Assembly: GCA_016744415.1 (NCBI GenBank)
Contig: JADGEL010000005.1
Span: 186,001-250,000, forward strand
Source: Flavobacteriaceae bacterium
GTDB lineage: Bacteria; Bacteroidota; Bacteroidia; Flavobacteriales; Flavobacteriaceae
Reading direction: 5' to 3'
Length of the DNA stretch: 64,000 nt
Shown in pieces: positions 50,434 to 64,000 of the stretch. How positions within the stretch are numbered: the stretch's first letter is position 1; each line of letters begins with the position of its first letter. The notes beneath the pieces are model-generated. The model saw only the letters and a program-made list of their open reading frames with translations, made no database searches and was not told the origin of the DNA. The position numbers and the translations under genes are program-made.

Positions 50434-50449
50434 ACTAGTACCTACCAGT
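50434..50449. promoter_or_regulatory. Putative GntR operator in the susC/GntR divergent region
   Basis: ACTAGTA-CC-TACCAGT inverted repeat (half-sites ACTAGTA and ACTGGTA, 6/7 identical). Confidence 0.55.
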
Positions 50450-50478
50450 TTGTTAATTAAAATATTTTTATATATTTG
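50449..50478 (+). promoter_or_regulatory. Candidate Bacteroidetes-type promoter for the GntR gene
   Basis: TTTG (50449-50452), 18-nt spacer, TATATTTG (50471-50478); ATG at 50483 implies a very short leader. Confidence 0.55.
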
Positions 50479-50482
50479 CCAC

Positions 50483-51481
50483 ATGGGTTTGATATCAGTT
50501 AAAGACGAATTGGGGATTGCCAAGTACAAGCAAATTATTCAATCTATAGAAAATGGCCTATTGGATGGAGTTATAAAAAAAGGAGATAGGTTACCTTCTA
50601 TTAATAGTATTCGTAATAAATTTTCTCTTTCAAGAGACACTGTTCTTTTGGCATATAACGAATTAAAAGTTAGAGGGATTGTTCAATCTATTGCAGGAAA
50701 AGGCTACTATGTTAAAAGTGAAAATATTCATATAACTCAAAAAGTCTTTTTACTTTTTGATGAATTAAATTCATTTAAGGAAGACATATACAATTCATTT
50801 AAAAAGAACCTCGACCCTAGTATAGAAGTGGATATCTACTTTCATCATTTTAATCAAGATGTTTTTAACAAACTAATATATGATAGTATTGGCAACTATA
50901 GTTACTATGTAATTATGCCCGCCAATTTAAGAGATACACATCTTGCAATTGATAAGCTTCCAATAAGCAAAGTTTATATATTAGATCAAACTCACGAGGA
51001 GTTAACAAAATATCCCGGAATCTTCCAAAATTTCGAAAAAGATATATATAACGCTTTAGTTGAATGTAAAAAATCACTATCCACTTATAGAAAATTGATT
51101 TTCATCTTTCAAGAAAGTATACAGCCTCCAGGAATGTTGAAGGGGTTTAATAAATTTTGTAAAGAGCATCAGATCAACTCTGAAATTGTTTCAAATGTAG
51201 AAGAGCGAATTATTTTGAAAGGAGAAGTTTATTTGATACCTGGTGATAGAAACTTAATTCTTATCATTAAGAAAATGAAAGAAAATAATTTCATCATTTC
51301 AAAGGATATTGGAATAATTTCATACAACGAAACACTCTTAAAGGAAATCGTTGAGGGTGGTATGACGACTATATCAACAGATTTTAAAACTATGGGACAA
51401 CGTTTAGCGCAAATGATAACCGAAAAAGAGCGTCAGCAAATAGAAAATCCAAGCAAACTAATATTAAGAAATTCTCTTTAA
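50483..51481 (+). CDS. GntR-family transcriptional regulator with LacI/periplasmic-binding-like C-terminal domain (ORF track start 50450)
   Basis: KYKQIIQSIENGLLDGVIKKGDRLPSINSIRNKFSLSRDTVLLAYNELKVRGIVQSIAGKGYYV wHTH. Confidence 0.92.
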   Translation: MGLISVKDELGIAKYKQIIQSIENGLLDGVIKKGDRLPSINSIRNKFSLSRDTVLLAYNELKVRGIVQSIAGKGYYVKSENIHITQKVFLLFDELNSFKEDIYNSFKKNLDPSIEVDIYFHHFNQDVFNKLIYDSIGNYSYYVIMPANLRDTHLAIDKLPISKVYILDQTHEELTKYPGIFQNFEKDIYNALVECKKSLSTYRKLIFIFQESIQPPGMLKGFNKFCKEHQINSEIVSNVEERIILKGEVYLIPGDRNLILIIKKMKENNFIISKDIGIISYNETLLKEIVEGGMTTISTDFKTMGQRLAQMITEKERQQIENPSKLILRNSL

Positions 51482-51532
51482 TATTATATCATAAAACAGC
51501 ATGATAAAACCTGAAACTACTGAAAAAATGAT

Positions 51533-52390
51533 ATGGACTATATAGAACTAAAAAATCCTAAAAATAATTCATATGCTAAAATTTACCCGCATCTAGGTGC
51601 CAGCATACAAGAGCTAATTTTAGACAAAAAAACAATACTAAAAAACAAAAATGTAATTGACTATCATCAATCTTTTTCTTCGGCAATATTGTTTCCTTTT
51701 ACTGGACGTGTTAAAGATGGAAATTATACTTTTTTAAAAAATGAATATCAATTAGAATTAAATCATATAGATAAAGAAAATGCCATTCATGGTTTAATCT
51801 ATAATAAATCCTTTCACATAACACAAAATGAAGTGATTGAAAATAATGCTCATTTAAAATTAGAATATCTTGAAACGGAAAAAAATCAAGGCTTTCCTTT
51901 TAAATATCATATTGAGGCTCATTACATCTTATCCGAACAAGGGCTAAAACTAACAGTAAACATAAAAAACACAGACAGCACTCCGTTCCCATTTAGCTTG
52001 GGGTGGCACCCATATTTTCATACAAATGACCTCTATAATAGTTGTATAAAAATAGCAAGTGACAAAAGGTTTTCTTTTAGTGATGATATGATTCCTAATA
52101 AAACGTTAGATTTTAATTCAGAAAAAGAATTACAAATTAAAGATCAAAAATTTGACGATTGTTTTAAATTAAAAAACAATAAGGTTTGTTTTAAAACCCC
52201 AAATTACAAAATTGAAATCAGCTCAACTTCAAAAGAAAATTATTTACAATTATTTACCTTAGAAAATAGAGTGTCATTAGCAATTGAACCAATGACTGGC
52301 TTACCCAATAATTTCAACAATAAAATTGGATTGCAAATTTTAAATCCAAATGAAAACTATACCGTTAGCTGGAATATTAAATTAAAATAA
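51533..52390 (+). CDS. Aldose 1-epimerase
   Basis: FPFTGRVKDGNYTF, NAIHGLIYNKSF, FSLGWHPYFH, LAIEPMTGLPNNFNN. Confidence 0.9.
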   Translation: MDYIELKNPKNNSYAKIYPHLGASIQELILDKKTILKNKNVIDYHQSFSSAILFPFTGRVKDGNYTFLKNEYQLELNHIDKENAIHGLIYNKSFHITQNEVIENNAHLKLEYLETEKNQGFPFKYHIEAHYILSEQGLKLTVNIKNTDSTPFPFSLGWHPYFHTNDLYNSCIKIASDKRFSFSDDMIPNKTLDFNSEKELQIKDQKFDDCFKLKNNKVCFKTPNYKIEISSTSKENYLQLFTLENRVSLAIEPMTGLPNNFNNKIGLQILNPNENYTVSWNIKLK

Positions 52391-52480
52391 TTATGAATCG
52401 AGCTTGTTCAAATTTTTATCACCATAAGGGTTGACTAAAAACGAACAGCATGTGACCGATTTAAAAAATAACAAAGACAC

Positions 52481-54475
52481 ATGAAATATTATTTATACAT
52501 TACTATTGTCTGTTTGATTTTTACGAGTTGTAATAAAAAACACATAATACCTGCTGAAAACTTTCTTTTAAAGAGCGAAAATATTTTAGATTATCAAATA
52601 ACACCCAAACACAGGTTCGATAAAAATGGACTTATGTTTTCAGATCAAGGAGCTTGGTTTGCTTATAGCTTCCCTGATTCTATTGCAAATTACGGTGGCT
52701 TTTCTGGCCCTTTTTTAATGACCCAGCAAAATGGTATTTGGATTAGCCCCTCACTTTCTAAACTTATAATAAAGAACGAAAACAGCCAAAAAACTACTTG
52801 GTCTACTACAAAAACAAACAGCTATAATAGTCATTTAGAACAGGTTTTTAAATCTAAGACTCTAAGCCTAAAGCAAGAACTTGTTTACAGTTCTGGGCAT
52901 ACAGCACTTATAAAGTCTATAATTACAAATGAAAGTAAACTTCCTATAAAAATTTTTATAGAATGGAAGGGTCAAGCAACATTTGCAAAGGGCTTAAGCT
53001 TTTCTTCTAATGGAAATCTATTAAACATTAAATCTAGTAAAAGCAACGCTGTAGGACATATTGTTTTTGGAAAAGGAATCGTGATAAAAAACAACGATAG
53101 TGTCTATAGTACCGTTGCAGAAACAATACAATTAAAACCTAAGGAAACTAAAGAAATTACTATTTCTCAAACTTTTATTTTTCCTGAATATTCTTGGGAA
53201 GATGAGCAAAAGACAATCGCTAGCATTGATTTTGAGTCTTTACTATCTGCCAGAAAATTAGAAAAGAACAACCAACTAAAATCCATAATTAAAAGTAGAA
53301 AAGCACAATTTAAAGAAGATAAGTATGCCAAGGTTTTAGCAAAAGCACACTTAACACTTCAAAATAATTGGCGCATACCTTCTGGAGAAATCAAACATGA
53401 AGGCTTATTTCCGAGTTATCACTATAGATGGTTTAATGGATTCTGGTCTTGGGATTCTTGGAAGCATGCAGCAGGTCTATCCTATTACAATACTGATTTA
53501 GCAAAAAAACAAATGAAATTGATGTTCGAGTTTCAAAATAAAGATGGTTTTGTAGCAGACTGTGTCTATCGAGATAACTCTATTGAAGAACATAATTACC
53601 GAGATACCAAACCTCCTCTTTCTGCTTGGGCTGTGGTCAAGATATTTGAGAAAGACCACGACTTAGAATTCGTAAAATATATGTACCCTAAACTGAAAAA
53701 ATACCATGAATGGTGGTACAATAAACGTGATCATGATCAAGATGGTTTATGTGAATATGGCTCGACAGACGGAAGTTTGATTGCAGCCAAATGGGAAAGT
53801 GGTATGGACAATGCCATCCGTTTTGACAATTCTAAAATTTTAAAAAACAGTGAAGGAGCTTATTCTTTAGACCAGGAAAGTGTGGACTTAAACGCTTACC
53901 TCTATGCCGAAAAATTGTTTTTAGCAGAATTGTCAGAAATGTTAAACCTAGATGATACTTCAAATTATAAATCTGAAGCTAAAATCTTAAAGTCAAAAAT
54001 TCAAAAGCAATTTTACGATGATACTGATGGTTGGTTTTATGACACCAATCATGAAGGAACTGAATTTATAAAGGGAGAAGGAAGCGAAGGCTGGACAGCA
54101 CTTTGGGCAAATGCAGCAACACAAGAACAAGCTGAAGCCGTAAAAAATAAAATGATGAATCCAAATAAATTTTATACAAAAGTTCCGTTTCAAACTATGA
54201 GCGCAGATCATCCAAAATTTGCTCCTTTAAAAGGATATTGGAGAGGCCCCAATTGGTTAGATCAAGCTTATTTTGGAGTAAAAGGACTTCGTAATTATGG
54301 GTTTAATCAAGAAGCAGATATGGCAACAACTCAAATTTTTGAAGGCGCGGAAGGGCTTTTAGGAAAAGGGAAATCTATACGAGAAAATTATCATCCATTA
54401 ACTGGGGAAGGCTTACATGCCCAAAACTTTAGTTGGAGTGCCGCACATGTTATTATGTTATTAATGGAAGACTGA
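52481..54475 (+). CDS. GH63/MGH1-like glycoside hydrolase, lipoprotein
   Basis: LIFTSCNKK lipobox; WFNGFWSWDSWKHAAGLSYYN; GEG..WTALWANAATQEQAEAV; YWRGPNWLDQAYFGVKGL. Confidence 0.82.
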   Translation: MKYYLYITIVCLIFTSCNKKHIIPAENFLLKSENILDYQITPKHRFDKNGLMFSDQGAWFAYSFPDSIANYGGFSGPFLMTQQNGIWISPSLSKLIIKNENSQKTTWSTTKTNSYNSHLEQVFKSKTLSLKQELVYSSGHTALIKSIITNESKLPIKIFIEWKGQATFAKGLSFSSNGNLLNIKSSKSNAVGHIVFGKGIVIKNNDSVYSTVAETIQLKPKETKEITISQTFIFPEYSWEDEQKTIASIDFESLLSARKLEKNNQLKSIIKSRKAQFKEDKYAKVLAKAHLTLQNNWRIPSGEIKHEGLFPSYHYRWFNGFWSWDSWKHAAGLSYYNTDLAKKQMKLMFEFQNKDGFVADCVYRDNSIEEHNYRDTKPPLSAWAVVKIFEKDHDLEFVKYMYPKLKKYHEWWYNKRDHDQDGLCEYGSTDGSLIAAKWESGMDNAIRFDNSKILKNSEGAYSLDQESVDLNAYLYAEKLFLAELSEMLNLDDTSNYKSEAKILKSKIQKQFYDDTDGWFYDTNHEGTEFIKGEGSEGWTALWANAATQEQAEAVKNKMMNPNKFYTKVPFQTMSADHPKFAPLKGYWRGPNWLDQAYFGVKGLRNYGFNQEADMATTQIFEGAEGLLGKGKSIRENYHPLTGEGLHAQNFSWSAAHVIMLLMED

Positions 54476-60620
<6,145 letters not shown>

Positions 60621-60625
60621 ATACC

Positions 60626-62272
60626 ATGCAGATTTTAACATTTCTAGGCTTTACTTTAATAGTTGCAATCATTTCTTATTTAGCAACCCGAAAAACGAAT
60701 GAAACTTCTTCGGATGGTTATTTTTTGGGAGGTAGAACTCTAACCGCTGGTGTCATAGCTGGTTCTTTATTATTAACCAATCTTTCTACCGAGCAAATTG
60801 TTGGCTTAAATGGTTCTGCCTACGAAAGTGGCTTATCAGTTATGGTTTGGGAAACATTAGCAGCCATTGCTATGGTTGTAACTGCAATGTTTTTATTACC
60901 AAGATATTTAAAAGGTGGACTGACGACAGTCCCTCAGTTTTTATCAAAACGCTTTGATGTTGCAACAAAAACCTGGACTTCCGTTTTATTTTTAACAGGT
61001 TACGTTGTTGTGCTATTACCGGTAATTTTATATTCAGGATCACTTGCTATTAGTGGTATGTTTAATATTCCAGAAAAATTAGGAATTACCCATACACAAT
61101 CTATTTGGATCTGTGTTTGGGGAATTGGTATAATAGGCTCCATTTATGCAGTTTTTGGCGGATTAAAAGCAGTTGCTGTATCTGATTCAATTAATGCTAT
61201 TGGCTTATTAGTTGGTGGTATCTTAATTCCAATTTTCGGACTTATGGCGATTGGTGATGGAAGTATCATGGATGGACTCTCAATTTTAACTACTGAAAAT
61301 CCTGAAAAATTTAAATCAATGGGAGGTCAAACTGACCCTGTTCCATTTTACACCATTTTTACAGGAATGATGTTAGTGCAATTATTTTACTGGGGAACGA
61401 ATCAACAAATTATACAAAGAGCTTTAGGAGCAAAAGATTTAAAGGAAGGGCAAAAAGGATTATTATTAGCATCTTTTATAAAAATATTAGGGCCAATTAT
61501 TGTTGTATTACCTGGTTTAATTGCTTTTCATTTATTTGATGGCAGTTTAGAAAACCCCGATGATGCTTACCCTATGTTAGTGAATAAAGTGTTACCTCCT
61601 GCGTTGGTTGGCTTTTTTGCCGCAGTATTATTTGGAGCGATTTTAAGCTCGTTTAATAGTGTACTAAATAGCTCGGTAACTTTGTTTGGACTTGATGTTT
61701 ATAAACAACATATTAATAAAAATGCTGACGAACGCACTGTTGTAAAGTACGGCAAAACCTTTGGAGTATTATTAGCAATTGCTGCAATGTTTATTGCCCC
61801 TCAAATTGCAAATGCAGGAAGTTTATTTAAATATTTACAAGAAGTAAATGGTATTTATAGTATTCCTATTTTAACTATTATCGTAGTTGGTTACTTAACT
61901 AAACGTGTGCCTGCAATTGCAGCAAAAATAGGATTAGCTTCTGGCTGTTTGTTATATATATTGAGCCAGTTTGTAATGCAACCCTATTTTATAAATGAAG
62001 CTTTAGAATCAGCAAAGGCATCAGGTATTGTTGATGCCGCAGCGTTGGCCATTGTTAAGGCTGAAGCCTATCCTCATTTTTTAGATATAATGGCGATACT
62101 CTTTGTATTAAATGTTGGTATTATGTTAATCATTGGAAAATTAAAGCCAAGAAAAGAAGCATATATACAAGAATATACAAAGCAAGTTGACATTACACCT
62201 TGGAAATATGTAAAACAAACTGGGGTCGCTATTTGTATTATAGTAATAGGAGTTTATATATATTTTGCTTAA
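60626..62272 (+). CDS. SLC5/SSS family sodium:solute (sugar) symporter
   Basis: DGYFLGGRTLTAGVIAGSLLLTNLSTEQIVGLNGSAYESGLSVMVWE. Confidence 0.93.
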   Translation: MQILTFLGFTLIVAIISYLATRKTNETSSDGYFLGGRTLTAGVIAGSLLLTNLSTEQIVGLNGSAYESGLSVMVWETLAAIAMVVTAMFLLPRYLKGGLTTVPQFLSKRFDVATKTWTSVLFLTGYVVVLLPVILYSGSLAISGMFNIPEKLGITHTQSIWICVWGIGIIGSIYAVFGGLKAVAVSDSINAIGLLVGGILIPIFGLMAIGDGSIMDGLSILTTENPEKFKSMGGQTDPVPFYTIFTGMMLVQLFYWGTNQQIIQRALGAKDLKEGQKGLLLASFIKILGPIIVVLPGLIAFHLFDGSLENPDDAYPMLVNKVLPPALVGFFAAVLFGAILSSFNSVLNSSVTLFGLDVYKQHINKNADERTVVKYGKTFGVLLAIAAMFIAPQIANAGSLFKYLQEVNGIYSIPILTIIVVGYLTKRVPAIAAKIGLASGCLLYILSQFVMQPYFINEALESAKASGIVDAAALAIVKAEAYPHFLDIMAILFVLNVGIMLIIGKLKPRKEAYIQEYTKQVDITPWKYVKQTGVAICIIVIGVYIYFA

Positions 62273-63426
62273 TGAATAAAGACTTAATTAAACATATAAA
62301 TTCAGCCTTTAAGGTTGAGTTTAATACGAACCCTATACTAGTATTTGCTCCTGGACGCATCAACCTTATTGGTGAACATACCGATTATAATGATGGCTTT
62401 GTTTTTCCAGCAGCAATTGATAAAGGAATTGTCGCTGCAATTCAAAAAAGTGAGTCAAAATACTGTACCGTACTTGCAGTTGATAAAAATGAAAAATTCA
62501 AATTCTTATTAGAGACTATAAAACCTATTGAAAATGGGGACTGGAGAAATTACGTATTAGGAGTTATTTCAGAAATTCAAAAAAAAAGAATTACCCTAAA
62601 ACCTTTTGAAATTGCTTTTGGTGGAGATATTCCCAGAGGAGCTGGCATGTCCTCATCCGCAGCATTAGAAAACAGTATTGTTTTTAGTTTAAATGAACTT
62701 TTTAATTTGAACTTATCAAAAAACGAAATGATTGCTATTTCGCAAAAAGCAGAACACAATTATGTAGGTGTAAAATGTGGTATTATGGATCAATATGCAA
62801 GTATGTTCGGTCAAAAAAATAGCGCTTTATTATTAGATTGCAGATCTATTGCATCCACTCCTTATAAAATTGATTTTTCTGAATATCAATTGTTATTTAT
62901 CAACACTAATGTAAAACACAATCTGTCAGAAAGTGCTTATAATGAGAGGCGTTTGGTCTGTGAAAAAATAGCAAACTTACTTCAAATTTCTGCTTTAAGA
63001 GATGCATCTGAAAATGACTTACTAAATATAAAAAATAAAATCTCTGAAGAAGATTATCAAAAAGCATTATGCGTTATTCAAGAAAATAAGAGGGTGATAA
63101 AAGCTTCTAATGCTATTCAAAAAAATGATCTTAAAACACTTGGAGCCTTGCTATATGAATCTCATCAAGGGCTACAAAAACAATATAAAGTAAGTTGTGA
63201 TGAGTTGGATTTTTTAGTAGAAAAAGCAAAAGGCTATCCTGATGCCTTAGGTGCAAGAATGATGGGTGGTGGCTTTGGTGGTTGTACAATCAATATTATA
63301 AAAAAGGATGCTCTTGATATATTCAAAAAAAACATTGCCAAGGCATATTACAAAAACTTCAATACCAATTGTTCATTTTATATCGTAAACCTTTCAGAAG
63401 GCACACGAGTTGTTGAAAACACTTAA
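62272..63426 (+). CDS. galK: Galactokinase (TAATG overlap with the symporter; ORF track start 62200)
   Basis: FAPGRINLIGEHTDYNDGFVFPAAI, GDIPRGAGMSSSAALE, GARMMGGGFGGCTI. Confidence 0.96.
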   Translation: MNKDLIKHINSAFKVEFNTNPILVFAPGRINLIGEHTDYNDGFVFPAAIDKGIVAAIQKSESKYCTVLAVDKNEKFKFLLETIKPIENGDWRNYVLGVISEIQKKRITLKPFEIAFGGDIPRGAGMSSSAALENSIVFSLNELFNLNLSKNEMIAISQKAEHNYVGVKCGIMDQYASMFGQKNSALLLDCRSIASTPYKIDFSEYQLLFINTNVKHNLSESAYNERRLVCEKIANLLQISALRDASENDLLNIKNKISEEDYQKALCVIQENKRVIKASNAIQKNDLKTLGALLYESHQGLQKQYKVSCDELDFLVEKAKGYPDALGARMMGGGFGGCTINIIKKDALDIFKKNIAKAYYKNFNTNCSFYIVNLSEGTRVVENT

Positions 63427-63428
63427 TT

Positions 63429-64000
63429 ATGAATCACGATTTACAAGAATTTTCACATAAACGCTTTAATATATTAACTGGAGAATGGGTTTTAGTTTCG
63501 CCACACCGCGCTAAAAGACCTTGGCAAGGGCAAGAGGAAAAGGTAACCGAAAGTGTTAGACCATCTCATGATGAAAGTTGTTATTTGTGTGCAGGAAACA
63601 CTAGAATTAATGGCGAAATAAATCCGAATTACGATTCAGTTTTTGTGTTTACAAATGATTTTGCGGCGCTTCAAAAAGATTCTAGTACATTTTCTTTAAA
63701 CGAAGATCTATTTAAAGCAGCGAGTGAACAAGGTATTTGTAAAGTCATTTGTTTTAGTCCAGACCACTCGAAAAGTTTGGCGCAAATGGAAACGAAGTCT
63801 ATTGAAAAAGTAATTAAAACTTGGAAAAATGAATATCTCGAGTTAGGCGAAATAGATACTATTAATTATGTTCAAATATTCGAAAACAAAGGTGCTGTTA
63901 TGGGATGTAGTAACCCACATCCTCATGGGCAAATATGGAGTCAATCTACATTACCCAATGAAGTGGTTAAAAAAGATAGTCAACAACTACACTATTTTCA
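63429..64000 (+). CDS. galT: UDP-glucose--hexose-1-phosphate uridylyltransferase, 3'-truncated by window end
   Basis: MNHDLQEFSHKRFNILTGEWVLVSPHRAKRPWQGQEE...; active-site GCSNPHPHGQIWS. Confidence 0.94.
   Translation, partial: MNHDLQEFSHKRFNILTGEWVLVSPHRAKRPWQGQEEKVTESVRPSHDESCYLCAGNTRINGEINPNYDSVFVFTNDFAALQKDSSTFSLNEDLFKAASEQGICKVICFSPDHSKSLAQMETKSIEKVIKTWKNEYLELGEIDTINYVQIFENKGAVMGCSNPHPHGQIWSQSTLPNEVVKKDSQQLHYF

Overview
This is an AT-rich Bacteroidetes chromosome segment, almost certainly Flavobacteriaceae (gldB/gldC, SusC/SusD, DUF5686, class II HMG-CoA reductase, TAnnTTTG-like promoters). Most of it is housekeeping or metabolic: partial M28 peptidase, amidohydrolase, DNA glycosylase, trpF/trpB/trpA, HMG-CoA reductase, three tandem POT transporters, comEC, pdhB, etfB/etfA, thyA/folA, sppA, a folK-deoxynucleoside kinase fusion, gldB/gldC, nadE, dnaG, clpX/clpP, pckA, an APS/PAPS reductase and a hydroxyproline catabolic pair. 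The last third (~42.3-64 kb) is a galactoside/Leloir polysaccharide utilization locus: susC, susD, a VCBS/ASPIC lipoprotein, a GntR-LacI type regulator, galM, a GH63-like enzyme, an APH-M23-aminotransferase fusion, GH2, an SSS symporter, galK and galT. The most interesting signal is a set of dispersed imperfect palindromes of two related types. They sit mostly 5-17 nt upstream of start codons inside operons (trpA, trpF, gldC, clpX). One copy is in frame inside the DNA glycosylase gene. Two inverted copies bracket a small GIY-YIG nuclease gene lying between trpB and trpA. That gene is broken by a single amber codon at the GIY-motif tyrosine. I propose, as inference, a REPIN/RAYT-like partnership between a GIY-YIG nuclease and palindromic repeats. 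Other leads are two tandem paralogous microprotein ORFs between nadE and dnaG, a putative GntR operator, and a perfect 18-bp palindrome upstream of etfB.
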